Shown here: in pieces, positions 17,354-26,200 of the stretch
How positions within the stretch are numbered: position 1 is the stretch's first letter
How the letters are laid out: every line of letters begins with the position of its first letter
Source: Corynebacterium bovis DSM 20582 = CIP 54.80
GTDB lineage: Bacteria > Actinomycetota > Actinomycetes > Mycobacteriales > Mycobacteriaceae
DNA: 51,655 nucleotides
Direction: 5' to 3'
Assembly: GCF_030408615.1 (NCBI RefSeq)
Contig: NZ_CP047188.1
Coordinates: forward strand, 1-51,655
Program-made: the position numbers and the translations under genes
The notes under the pieces: generated by a model
Seen by the model: only the letters and a program-made list of their open reading frames with translations
The model's database searches: none
Told to the model about the DNA's origin: nothing

Positions 17354-18090
17354 ACATGAACACGGTGACGACCCCGGCACGGGGTGTGGGTGCCGGCCGG
17401 CGGATGGTCGCCGCGGGCCTGGCCGTGGCGCTGGGATGCGCGGGATGCTCGACCGGGGGCAACCAGGCTGAGCCGGCGGGGCCGGCTGAGCAGCATCCGG
17501 GGCAGGCGTCGACCAGTAAGGCTGCCGGGACCGGTCAGGACGGCCCAGACCCGGCAGACAGCGACAGCACAGCGGAGACGTCGGTGGTGCAGGTCGGCTC
17601 GGGCGACGGATTGGCTGACCGGTCGTATGTGCCGCTCGACCGGTCGGTTTTTTCTGACGGTATTGACGAGAAGGATCCGGCCAGTGTGCTGACCCAGGGG
17701 CTGGCCGCATCGTTTGCCTGGCGTCCTGTTGACGATGGCACGCAGTTTGAGGCGTTCCGCCGGGCGCATTCGGTGTGGAACAACACGTACTTGGCTGACA
17801 ACGAGACCAGGTTGACGACACTGGTTCCCATGTCGTGGTCGGCGTGGATCGACTGGTCCGACCGGGGCGTGCGGTTTACCCCGCAGGTGACGATTCTGGG
17901 CGATCAGCACCCGCGGGATACCGACACGGATTTCTCCAGGGTGGTCAAGATCGATCAGGTTGCCGTCGGCGGGGGCCGGCCGGATACCCGTGAGTTGTCG
18001 CTGGTGGCCACGGTGCGGGTGCACAAAACGGATCTGGGGTGGCGGCTGGACAACCTCAACGTCATCGACAACCTGCCAGGAGATAGCTGA
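17350..18090 (+). CDS. Exported lipoprotein with VirB8/NTF2-like domain (putative)
   Basis: GTG 17350 overlaps the previous stop (GTGA). The 246-residue product has a signal region ending in two possible lipobox cysteines (VALGC and CAGC, residues 31 and 34), then a disordered linker, then a domain from about residue 100 (FAWRPVDDGTQFEAFRRA, WSAWIDWSDRGVRFTP) ending VRVHKTDLGWRLDNLNVID. The helical entry followed by long strands and a W-R-L/V strand is the layout of NTF2-fold transfer proteins. It ends one base into the next start (TGATG). Predicted to sit on the outer face of the membrane near the channel. Confidence 0.77.
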   Translation: MNMNTVTTPARGVGAGRRMVAAGLAVALGCAGCSTGGNQAEPAGPAEQHPGQASTSKAAGTGQDGPDPADSDSTAETSVVQVGSGDGLADRSYVPLDRSVFSDGIDEKDPASVLTQGLAASFAWRPVDDGTQFEAFRRAHSVWNNTYLADNETRLTTLVPMSWSAWIDWSDRGVRFTPQVTILGDQHPRDTDTDFSRVVKIDQVAVGGGRPDTRELSLVATVRVHKTDLGWRLDNLNVIDNLPGDS

Positions 18091-18671
18091 TGGGCCGCCA
18101 GTCGAGACTGCGGGGTTTGTCGCCAGCGTTGGCCGTGGCGGTGGTGCTGGTGCTGTCCGGCTGCGGGTCCAACTCGTCGGACGTGCCTGCCGGCTCGGAC
18201 GAGACCGCGGTGATCGATCCGGTCGCGTTCGACCCGGCACCTGCGGCGATGAGTGTGTTGACCACGCTGCTGAGCTGGACCCCGGCGGCCCAGTCCGGTC
18301 CGCTGGACATTCCGGTCGATGCAGCCGACCGCCTGCTGGCCGGCGGTTTGCGCGACCAGGCCACCCACCCCCGGACGGCGTCCGGGGTGCTGGCGAAGCC
18401 TGCCGGGTGGGACGGGTGGGCTGCCGCGGGTGCGCAGGTCCGGGCGATCGTGCCGACCGCGACGGTGCGCGATGATCCGGTCGACGATTCTGCTCGCTTG
18501 GTCGATGCGACCGTGGAGCAGACGCTGGCCTACCCGGACGGGTCCCGATCGGACCTGGCCCGGATGCGTGTGACGGTGCACCTGGTCAGCGTGGATGGGC
18601 GGTGGGCCGCCGACGGGATCACACCGGCGGGCCCGGCGGGGCCGTCCGTCTCCGGTGGGGTGCGGCCGTGA
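18090..18671 (+). CDS. Exported lipoprotein, probable T4SS accessory
   Basis: A 193-residue lipoprotein with a strong lipobox (LVLSGC, Cys about 26). The mature domain is short and ends with strand pattern VTVHLVSVDGRWAADGIT, again similar to the C-terminal strands of neighbouring VirB8/NTF2-like proteins. It overlaps both neighbours: the start shares bases with the previous stop, and the stop overlaps GTG of a tiny downstream frame. No catalytic motif is visible. It probably works with the preceding lipoprotein. Confidence 0.77.
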   Translation: MGRQSRLRGLSPALAVAVVLVLSGCGSNSSDVPAGSDETAVIDPVAFDPAPAAMSVLTTLLSWTPAAQSGPLDIPVDAADRLLAGGLRDQATHPRTASGVLAKPAGWDGWAAAGAQVRAIVPTATVRDDPVDDSARLVDATVEQTLAYPDGSRSDLARMRVTVHLVSVDGRWAADGITPAGPAGPSVSGGVRP

Positions 18672-18805
18672 CCTCCGGGGCGGCCGCCGCCGCGGCGGCG
18701 GTGGCTGTGGCAACCGTCCCGGCGGCCCACCAGGTGCCGGTGGTGCAGGCGTGCCCACCGCAATCGTCATCGCCTCTGCACCGGCCCGGGAGGTGCCGCC
18801 TATGA
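18668..18805 (+). CDS. Possible 45-residue coupled small protein
   Basis: A frame of 45 codons starts at GTG 18668, which overlaps the lipoprotein stop as GTGA, and ends at TGA 18803-18805. The N-terminal half is a run of alanines with a few Val and Thr (TSGAAAAAAAVAVATVP) that could form a membrane helix; the rest is Pro/Ser/Arg-rich. The coupling signal is the only support. It could be non-coding spacer. Confidence 0.33.
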   Translation: MTSGAAAAAAAVAVATVPAAHQVPVVQACPPQSSSPLHRPGRCRL

Positions 18806-18948
18806 GCGCCACGCCCCGTGACGGGCCGGCCGGGTCACCGGCAGACCGGATAGCACGCCAGAACACAGCGAACAAAGGACAGACACATGAGCACGACGAG
18901 CACGACCAGAACGAAGACCAACGACGCGGACAGCGCCCGGTTCAATGA
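18802..18948 (+). CDS. Possible 48-residue charged small protein overlapping the next gene
   Basis: ATG 18802 overlaps the stop of the preceding small frame (ATGA) and is preceded by GGGAGGTG at eight bases. The product is highly charged (RDGPAGSPADRIARQN; HEHDEHDQNEDQRRGQ). Its second half overlaps the first 62 bases of the next, better supported gene in another frame, which argues against it. Listed because the chain of start-stop overlaps continues through it. Confidence 0.22.
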   Translation: MSATPRDGPAGSPADRIARQNTANKGQTHEHDEHDQNEDQRRGQRPVQ

Positions 18949-19687
18949 GATCGAGGGGCTGGTCACCGCGCCGGAGAACAAGGCACGCCTGCAGGCCGCC
19001 GCCACCTCAGCCGAGGTGCGGACGATTGCCGGTGAGCTGGGAATCGATGCCTCGGATGGCAGCCGGGACATGGGCAAGTTCATCTTCAAGCTGAAAGTGA
19101 TCGGGGTAGACCTGCCCGCCATGGCCAAAGCCGAGGCCGCGGCTCGTCGTGCCGAGGCGGCACAAGCTGGTGAGGCGCTGGCCTGCCGGGCCGGTGGGTT
19201 GCCGGTGGTGCGGTTGTGGTCGGCGGCGGTGGAGTCCGGCGAGGAGGACGAGTCCACCGGCGCGTTCGCCATCGTCGACGCCGAGGGTGCGGCGGTGTGG
19301 TACGGGTCGTTCCACCCCCGCTTCGAGAAGATCCGCACCGCCGGTGACCTGGTGTCGGCCGAGCAGTCGGCGGCGGACAAGGCGGTCTACGCCACCTACC
19401 GGGCCAGGATGGCCGCCGGGGTCGACGAGGTCGCGCTGTGGCTGACAGTCACGTGCCCGGACCTGGATGTGGCTGCGCTACGGGCAGCCGGTGGCCGGCT
19501 GGGCGTGGCGGTGGATGTCACTGTCGATGAGGCGGACCTGTCGGCGGTGGAGATGGCCGAGATGCCGGGATGGCGGGCGATCAAGGACGTCTCGGACGCG
19601 GAGCTGGCCCGCCTGGTCGACACCGACAGGGATGCCGATGCTGGGGCCGGCGACGAGCATGCCGACGACGCCGGAACGGGGGAGTAG
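18887..19687 (+). CDS. Hypothetical acidic cytoplasmic protein upstream of the coupling ATPase
   Basis: ATG 18887 follows AAAGGACAGACAC. The 266-residue protein has no membrane segment. Its N-terminal 75 residues are helical and polar (FNEIEGLVTAPENKARLQAA, GELGIDASDGSRDMGKFIF). The middle holds a strand-turn-strand, AFAIVDAEGAAVWYGSF, then a long helix and VALWLTVTCPDLDVAALRAAGG, a pattern reminiscent of RNase H-like folds although a full acidic triad is not evident. The C-terminal 25 residues are very acidic. Three bases separate it from the VirD4-type gene, so it may be an adaptor between coupling protein and substrate; function unknown. Confidence 0.75.
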   Translation: MSTTSTTRTKTNDADSARFNEIEGLVTAPENKARLQAAATSAEVRTIAGELGIDASDGSRDMGKFIFKLKVIGVDLPAMAKAEAAARRAEAAQAGEALACRAGGLPVVRLWSAAVESGEEDESTGAFAIVDAEGAAVWYGSFHPRFEKIRTAGDLVSAEQSAADKAVYATYRARMAAGVDEVALWLTVTCPDLDVAALRAAGGRLGVAVDVTVDEADLSAVEMAEMPGWRAIKDVSDAELARLVDTDRDADAGAGDEHADDAGTGE

Positions 19688-19690
19688 GCC

Positions 19691-21448
19691 GTGGCCGTTC
19701 GCGAGAGAGGACGTCACAGTGCAGCGGCGGATCCGAGGCTGTGGGTCCTCGGTGGCCTAGCATCGCTGTGGGGTATTGGTGTGCTGGTCTGCTCTACCCT
19801 GGGAGAGTCGGATGACCCGGCGTCCTGGCCGGTCGGGGTCTGGTCGGGGCAGGTGAGCGTGGCAGTTCCGATCATCACGGTCGTGCTGGTGGCCGCCATG
19901 GCAGCAGCAGGGGTGTGGTTGTGGCGGCGAATCTCCGGTGGGACGGCCGCGACGCTCAAGCCCTACCGCGTGGCCGCCGGTGAGATGGTCGACCCGCGGA
20001 GGCTGGAGCAGATCACCGAGAACAAGGCCACCTGCTCGCGCGACCACCTGGTGCCCGCTTTAAAGGGCACGTCCGGGCCGGTGGGTATCAAGTTGGGCAC
20101 GACGCTGCGGCGGAACATGCCGGTCTACCTCGACTGGGAGTCGACGCTGCTGGTGGTGGCCGGCCCGAGGATGGGCAAGACCCAGGCGATCGCCCTTCCA
20201 GCGATCGCTACTGCCCCTGGGGCGGTGATCGCGACGTCGAACAAGCCAGACATCTACGCACTGTCCCACCAGTACCGTCGCACCCGGGGACGAGTGTGGT
20301 GCTTCGACCCGCAGGACGTGGCCGCCGGGGTGACGAACTTCTGGTGGAATCCGCTGGGACGGGTCCGCGAGCTGGTCGACGCCGAGCGCCTGGCCGGGTG
20401 GCTGACCAGCGCGATCGGTAAGTCCGACACGGCCAACCAGACCAACAAGTACTTCGACGACGAGGGCGAGCGGGTGCTGGCGTACCTGATCATGGCCGCC
20501 GCCGTCGGCGGTGGGGACCTGGTGCACGTGTTCGAGTGGCTGCAGGACTTCCACGACCAGACGCCGGTGACGCTGCTGCGGGACGCCGGATTGTCCAGCA
20601 CCGCGGACAGCCTGACGGCGGTGCAGACGATGGAGTACCGCCAGCGCGACGGCATCGTCGGCTTCGCCCGCCAGCCGGTCGCACTGCTCAACCACCGCCG
20701 GTTCGCCCAGCTGGTCACCCCGCCGCAGCGGGTGCGGTTCGTCCGCGACGACGACGGGCTGCTGCTGCGGGAGCCGACCGAGGGGCTGCACGACCGGGAG
20801 CTGGCCGAGTTCGTCCCGGCGGAGTTCCCCGACTCGACCGATACGCTGTACGCGCTATCAAGGGACACCGGACGGTCGGCCGCGGGGCTGCTGACCGCGT
20901 TGACTGCCGAGGTGCTGGAGGAGGCCGTCGACCACGGTGCCCGCCACGGCGGCCGGCTGCCGGTGCCGATGGTTGCAGTCCTCGACGAGGTCGCCAACAT
21001 CTGCCGGATGGCCGAGCTGCCCCGCCAGGTCAGCCACTTCGGGTCCCGGGGGGTGATCACGATCACGATCCTGCAGTCGCCGGGGCAAGCCCGCGGCGTG
21101 TGGGGCGCCGAGGGCTGGGACGCGCTGCGGTCGTCGTCGGCGGCGAAGCTGTACGGCGGCAACGTCTCGGACGAGGCGTACCTGCGGGACCTGTCGGCGG
21201 CGGTGGGCCACCACAGCGTGGCCTACGGGTCGCGGTCGACGTCGTCGTCGGGGGTGTCGCATTCGACGAACGTGCATCGTGAGCCGATCCTGGAGTCCGA
21301 TGACCTGGAGGCCCTGCCGAAGCAGCTCGCGCTGCTGCAGACCCCGGGCAACCGGCCGGTGCTGGTCAGAAAGGACTTCATCTTCAACAACCGGGAGCTC
21401 AACCGCAGGATGCGGGACGACACCACCAGCGGTGAGGAGGCGAAGTGA
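19691..21448 (+). CDS. virD4: VirD4/TraG-type coupling ATPase
   Basis: GTG 19691. The 585-residue protein has two N-terminal transmembrane helices (about 17-38 and 57-78), Walker A VVAGPRMGKTQAI (Lys about 163), the coupling-protein box IATSNKPDIYALSHQYRRTRGRVW cut by the usual FDPQ, and Walker B PMVAVLDEVANI followed by LPRQVSHFGSRGVITITILQSPGQ, the TraG/TraD signature. Coupling proteins form a hexameric pump linking the relaxase-DNA complex to the channel. It is the penultimate gene of the T4SS block and overlaps the DUF4913 gene by four bases. Confidence 0.95.
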   Translation: MAVRERGRHSAAADPRLWVLGGLASLWGIGVLVCSTLGESDDPASWPVGVWSGQVSVAVPIITVVLVAAMAAAGVWLWRRISGGTAATLKPYRVAAGEMVDPRRLEQITENKATCSRDHLVPALKGTSGPVGIKLGTTLRRNMPVYLDWESTLLVVAGPRMGKTQAIALPAIATAPGAVIATSNKPDIYALSHQYRRTRGRVWCFDPQDVAAGVTNFWWNPLGRVRELVDAERLAGWLTSAIGKSDTANQTNKYFDDEGERVLAYLIMAAAVGGGDLVHVFEWLQDFHDQTPVTLLRDAGLSSTADSLTAVQTMEYRQRDGIVGFARQPVALLNHRRFAQLVTPPQRVRFVRDDDGLLLREPTEGLHDRELAEFVPAEFPDSTDTLYALSRDTGRSAAGLLTALTAEVLEEAVDHGARHGGRLPVPMVAVLDEVANICRMAELPRQVSHFGSRGVITITILQSPGQARGVWGAEGWDALRSSSAAKLYGGNVSDEAYLRDLSAAVGHHSVAYGSRSTSSSGVSHSTNVHREPILESDDLEALPKQLALLQTPGNRPVLVRKDFIFNNRELNRRMRDDTTSGEEAK

Positions 21449-22041
21449 CCGGCGACGAGACCCCGGCCGACGACACGGACCTGGACGCTGACCTGGATGC
21501 GGTGATGGACGACCTGGACTTCGCGGCCGGGACCGCCGACGACACGAAAGAACATCGGGCGGACGGCGGCGGAGAGCCCCTGCGGCCGGCAGGGCCGGAC
21601 GAGGCCACGGATGAGGAGGTAGACGGTCCGGCTCCGGTGTACACCGACGCCTACGAGTTCGCGGTGGATTTCCTCGGCTCCACGGTCAGCCGGCTGATCT
21701 CGGCCCAGGCGGGGGTGGGCCTGCGGTGGGACCGGCAGTGGTGGCGCTACCCCGAGGTGCGGTTCCGGATGGAGCTGATGTGGCGGACCTGGGAGGTTGC
21801 CAACGCCGACCCGGACCCGGCCGCGATGGAGTCGTGGACGCGGGTGGTCATGGACCACCACTTGGCGGTGATCCTGTCGGAGACCGGGCCGATGCGCGGC
21901 CACGGACCGCAAGAGACCATCGGAGCGGAGTACCCGCCGGCCCACCCGAGGCGTGATGCAGACGAGCGGGACCGCGACGACAGCGACAGATCCCGGACGA
22001 TCGCCCCTGACGACAGTCATGAGAACGGGCACATACAGTGA
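21445..22041 (+). CDS. DUF4913 domain protein
   Basis: GTG 21445 overlaps the coupling-protein stop. The 198-residue product has a strongly acidic first 70 residues, then the DUF4913 pattern: RWDRQWWRYPEVRFRMELMWRTWE as the aromatic core and WTRVVMDHHLAVILSETGPM as the second part, then a charged tail. DUF4913 proteins are encoded on actinobacterial plasmids and integrative elements, typically next to the TraD/VirD4 coupling gene, and their role is unknown; an adaptor for substrate recruitment is plausible. It is the last gene of the block. Confidence 0.83.
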   Translation: MTGDETPADDTDLDADLDAVMDDLDFAAGTADDTKEHRADGGGEPLRPAGPDEATDEEVDGPAPVYTDAYEFAVDFLGSTVSRLISAQAGVGLRWDRQWWRYPEVRFRMELMWRTWEVANADPDPAAMESWTRVVMDHHLAVILSETGPMRGHGPQETIGAEYPPAHPRRDADERDRDDSDRSRTIAPDDSHENGHIQ

Positions 22042-22087
22042 GCTACGTCGCGATATGTTGGCTAGGTACCGTCACTGTCATACAACG

Positions 22088-22121
22088 TGTAGTGAGTCAT
22101 GCACTGTATTGACTCACTACA
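22088..22121. repeat. Inverted repeat, 12-base arms and 10-base loop, with nested copies
   Basis: TGTAGTGAGTCA (22088-22099) is exactly complementary to TGACTCACTACA (22110-22121). A second overlapping pair, CACTGTA (22102-22108) and TACAGTG (22118-22124), uses the loop and the right arm. Related words occur at 22034-22042 and 22071-22079. The site lies between the ends of two convergent genes, so it could be a bidirectional transcript end, although no T-run follows; an operator or transfer site is also possible. Confidence 0.7.
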
Positions 22122-22138
22122 GTGACTGGATGTACATT
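22109..22138 (+). promoter_or_regulatory. Possible promoter over the inverted repeat
   Basis: TTGACT (22109-22114) and TACATT (22133-22138) are 18 bases apart, matching sigma-70-type boxes. The -35 lies in the right arm of the inverted repeat, so a protein bound there would block it. No gene follows on this strand; a transcript would run into the hairpin at 22190-22230, giving a possible RNA of about 85 bases. Confidence 0.35.
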
Positions 22139-22189
22139 TTGGTTAGAGCGTCCGTCATCTTCTCCTCACCGATGACCATCGCTCATGGG

Positions 22190-22230
22190 AAAGCGGCCGA
22201 CCATACCGCGAAGAGTCGGCCGACCGCTTT
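22190..22230. terminator. Hairpin between convergent transcripts
   Basis: AAAGC plus GGCCGAC (22190-22201) pair with GTCGGCC (22215-22221) and GCTTT (22226-22230), leaving a four-base bulge. The stem lies just past the stop of the small minus-strand gene at 22234 and could end transcription on either strand. Only three T residues follow, so it is a weak intrinsic terminator. Confidence 0.5.
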
Positions 22231-22233
22231 GGC

Positions 22234-22377
22234 CTAGAGCTCCAGCAGCCAGTCGAAACCATCACGGACACAGTCCGCGATCACTTTGGCTACCGCGTGC
22301 TCCAGAATCCGCTGCAGGACGCTGCCACGTCCTCGGCGGATTCGTCCTTTTACAGGACGTTTTCGGTGCACACTCAC
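22234..22377 (-). CDS. Small basic protein, 47 residues
   Basis: Start GTG (22377-22375) is chosen because GGAGGGAGG precedes it at about eight bases; a longer frame to 22452 exists but has no such site. The product has a basic N-terminus (SVHRKRPVKGRIRRGRG) and an amphipathic helix (SVLQRILEHAVAKVIADCVRDGFDWLLEL). TACTCT about 20 bases before the start could be its -10 box. It is isolated, convergent with the T4SS block. Possibly a nucleic-acid-binding or membrane-active peptide; no family recognised. Confidence 0.45.
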   Translation of the reverse strand: MSVHRKRPVKGRIRRGRGSVLQRILEHAVAKVIADCVRDGFDWLLEL

Positions 22378-22527
22378 AGGCCTCACCTCCCTCCATGACA
22401 GAGTAGGGTCAGGTTGCGTGCCTTGACGCGGGCCCTGGGCCTGGTCCGTCACGCGGTGCGGCCATCATGGGACACCGCGGGAGGCAACCAATTAGCTTAT
22501 ACAATGGTGCACGTCCTGCACCAGAGG

Positions 22528-23262
22528 TTAGACGCCGAGTCCGGTGCCGGTGACCGGGCCGGAGTCCATCCCGAAACCATCCGCGGACTGCTCAGGTCCG
22601 TGGGTTCCGCCGGCGGCGACGTGTACCAGCGCCTCGTCGATGGAGTAGGGGAACAGCCCGTCGGGCAGTTCGGCCGGGGCCACCTCGTCGGCGGACACCG
22701 TCTCAGGGATCGCCCCGCCGACCGGTGGCTCGAGGTCAGCCGAGCCAGCCGGAACCGCGTCTGCCGCACCGGCATCCACCTCCGGGGCGGGGGCACCGTC
22801 AGTATCCCCGGACCCCACGAGACCAGCCCCGTTGGTGGCTCCGGTGTAGACCATCACGCCGACCGTCACCGCCGCCAGGGAGGGGACAACCGCATCAGAC
22901 GCGGTCGCCGGGTCCTGCCTGACCTCGGCATCGCGCAGTCCCTGCTGGTAGGCGTCGTCGCGTTCGCGGTCCAGGTCGGCGACGGTCAATCCACAGCGTC
23001 GGTGTAGCTCGTCGTCGGCGCGGACAGCGGCCTCGGGGCGGGTGTCGCGGGTGGCGTCGGCGATAGCCCACCGCACCGCCAGCGACGCAGACTCACGCGT
23101 GCGGGTCTCGACCCCGGCGGTGGCCCGGGCCAGCCGGTCGGCGCGCAGCCTGGCCCACCGGCCGGGATTGGTGTACCTGCCCCGGGTAGCGGTGAGGTAG
23201 GCCAGCTGCCGGCGGGCCTGGGCGATAAGTGCCCTGACCTCGTTAGCCTGGTTTGTGGTCAT
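22528..23262 (-). CDS. Hypothetical single-pass membrane protein coupled to the relaxase gene
   Basis: The start overlaps the relaxase stop (ATGA), so it is co-translated. The 244-residue protein has a basic helical N-terminal 110 residues (QARRQLAYLTATRGRY, RLRADRLARATAGV), one hydrophobic segment near 125-148 (VVPSLAAVTVGVMVYTG), then an acidic, Pro/Gly-rich, probably exported C-terminus. The arrangement, a cytoplasmic basic domain that could touch DNA or relaxase and a membrane anchor, would suit tethering the relaxosome to the channel; this is inference. The 150 bases between this gene and 22377 hold nothing I can identify. Confidence 0.72.
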   Translation of the reverse strand: MTTNQANEVRALIAQARRQLAYLTATRGRYTNPGRWARLRADRLARATAGVETRTRESASLAVRWAIADATRDTRPEAAVRADDELHRRCGLTVADLDRERDDAYQQGLRDAEVRQDPATASDAVVPSLAAVTVGVMVYTGATNGAGLVGSGDTDGAPAPEVDAGAADAVPAGSADLEPPVGGAIPETVSADEVAPAELPDGLFPYSIDEALVHVAAGGTHGPEQSADGFGMDSGPVTGTGLGV

Positions 23263-26200
23263 AGTTCTGGTCCTTCCTGGGTCCTGGTCGGTAATGCTGG
23301 CCCGGTCCCTGCAGCGGGGGTGAACCTGTCCGGACGTGGCCGTCGGGACTCGGAACCCGTCGAAGCGGTGTCAGTGGCCGAGTCGGTGGTGTCCGCGTGG
23401 GCCTGGACCCCGGCGATGACTCCGCGCAGCACGTCAATCGGAGTATCGGACGGTACATCATCACGGGTGCCTGCAGGTCTGCCTGACGACCCGGCGGTCT
23501 TCTCGACGGCAGCTCGGGCTCGGGCGGCGCGCTCAGCACGACGCCGCCGGGACCGAATCCTGTCCTGGTTGACCGCCGCCGGCTGCCCCGGCCGAGGACC
23601 AACACCCTCACCGGCCTGACCATCCTGGCCGTCGTGGCCACCAGTGGATATCTGAGACCCGGCCAGGTCCTCGGCAGGCCCATCACTATTGACCGGATCG
23701 ACCGGTGTCGACGAGGTGGGAGAGTCGCCCCGACCCTCGTCCACGGCGTCGTCCGCCGCGGCAGACTCCACCACACCAGCAGCGGCACGCCGTTCGGCAA
23801 TCTCGTCACGCAACCTGGCGATCAACTCCCGCCGACGCTCCCGGCTGGCCGGGGCATGGTTGACCAGCAACCCCTCGGCAACGTGCCGGCGCTCCGTCCA
23901 CAGCTGCTTCTCCGCCCGACGACGTGCCGCACGGGCCTGCTCAACGGCGATGTGCTCCTCATCAACCCGGGCGGCGTGATCCAGCCGCGCCTGCCACTGC
24001 GCGTCATTGGCCGCCAACGAGGAGACCGCCAACCACTCCCGCTCCGGCGGCAGGCTACGGGTCACCTCGGACAGCCGCCACCGGGCCGCCTGCTCACCCG
24101 CCCGGGCCTGCTCGAGTGCCCGCCGGGCAGTAGCGATCTTTTCATCACGGTGACGGGTGAACCTCCCGGCCGCCACCGCCTGGCCCAGCCTGTCCTCGGC
24201 CGCGGCGACCTCCGCTGCGGCAGCATCCCGGTCACGCTGCAAAGCCACTGCCCGGTTGATCCTGCCGGCGGTGGCCACCGTGTCGTTCCACTCCGCCTCG
24301 ACCCGACTGACCGCCGGCCGGGACAGCGCATCCTGCAGCCCCTTATCCGGATCCACCGCCGCATACGACACCCCAGAGGCCGAGACACCGTCGATCCGCC
24401 GCAAAGCGGCATCGCACTCGGCAATGTACGCCCGGATCTGCGACGGGGCGAAACCAACCATCGGCGACTCGCCGCCGAGCCGGTGGTGTTCGGTGGCGAC
24501 CCGGACCAGTGCCGGGACGATCCGCCCGGCGGCCTGATCGCCGGCCAGTGTTCCACCCAACGCCTGGTCCAGCCTGTCGTGCAGCTGCTCCCGGCGCTTC
24601 TCGTCCTGTCCGGCGGCCTCCGCGGCCGCACCCACACCGGCCCCAGCACCGGTATTGGCATCGATGCCGCCGAGCAGCTCGGCCGGGTCCGCCCCGGTGG
24701 CCTCGGCCACCGCAGCGATCCTGCGCACCGCCGTAGACCACGCAGCGTGGTACTCCCGCCGGTCGGGCAGATGCTCGCCGACCAGGCCCGTCCACCCCGG
24801 TTGCTGCTCGACAGCACGGTCGCCGGCGGCGTGCAGGCCGTCCTGCACCACCCGGTAGACCTTCCGGCAGAACCGGTCGGTCTCACCGTCGATCACCCCG
24901 TCGCGCAACGGTCCGGTGGCCTGCAGCGGCGGGCACGCCCCAACCGCCCACGACAGATCCTCGTCACCATCGCCGGTGTCAGCCCCGGCGCCGGACCGGG
25001 CCGCGGAGTGCCGGTCGACCAACTCCATGCGCACCATAAACGCCAGCGACCCCCGCTGGTCGGGCTCGGCACTATCCCACCGGTGCTTCGCCGCCGCCAC
25101 CGACTCGACCAGCAGCCGGTCGGTGTCCGCCTCGACAGCATCCAGCGCAGAGACCACCCGCGCCAGCCGCACGGTCTGCGGATCCGCCGCCAGCAGCCCC
25201 TCGGCCTCTGCCAGCGACGCCGCGTCCCTGGCGTCGTCCTTCCGCCGCTCCTGCTCGACCCCGGCAGCCTCGGCGGTCGCTGCCCGGGCGGCGGCCAACA
25301 CCACCTGAACACCAGTCGACTCGACCAGGTCCCGGTAGGCCAACCGCACCGACTCCGGATCATCGCCGACCGCCGCATTCGCCAGCGCCGCCCGGGCAGT
25401 AACATCCGACCCATCACGGGCGACGATCGTCTCCAGCACCTGCCTGGCCGACGGAGCAACCAGCTCACCAATGTGGTTGATTCCGGTGTGGCGGTCCAGA
25501 TCCGGAACCACATCATCGGGCACCCACACCCGGTTGCACTCCCGCCCGCGGGTCATCGCCACATACAACGACTGCCTAGACATCCCCGGTGCAGCCACCA
25601 CGAACGCGTCATCGACAGTCATCCCCTGCGCCCGGTGCACCGTCGTGGCATACCCCAGCTCCACCTCGTCGGCGACGTAGCCGGCCGGCAGCACCACCAG
25701 CTCACCCGATGCGGCCCGCACCGTCAGCGACCCGTCCGCCCCAACCGCCGCGACGGTCCACACTTCCCCGTTCTTCACCGACTTCCCGCCGTGGTGACCG
25801 TACCGGATCAGCCGGTTGTTGCGCCGGGTGACCACCACGTCCCCGACAGCCGCGCGGTTGCCGTCGGACAAACCGACCTCGCCGGCCAACGGGTTGACCG
25901 TCCCGTCGTCGATGAACGCCCTCCGGGCCAGGACGTTGAGCGCATCGACCGTGCCCCGGTCCGCGGCGATCATCACCGACGTCCGGCCCGCGGCCGTTGA
26001 GTCCCGCCAGGCGTCGAACACCTCGCCCGGAAGCTGCTCACGCAACCCCGACCGCACCCGGCCCCGGGCGGTGTACCAGTCCAACACCGATACCTCGCCG
26101 GCGCGCAGCCGCAGGCTGGCGTCGGCCTCCGCTGGATCGGAAAACCGGTGAACCTCCGACAGCACCGGCGCATCGGTCGCCTCCGCCAACTCGCCAAGCA

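Noticed and set aside
22071..22126. Calling the inverted-repeat cluster the oriT
   Set aside because: It lies between convergent gene ends, 6 kb from the relaxase start; the hairpins beside the relaxase gene fit better, so it is reported only as a repeat and promoter candidate.
23634..26000. Plus-strand frame of 788 codons opposite the relaxase gene
   Set aside because: Arg/Pro/His-rich translation, fully antisense to the relaxase with its clear motifs; a codon-structure artefact.
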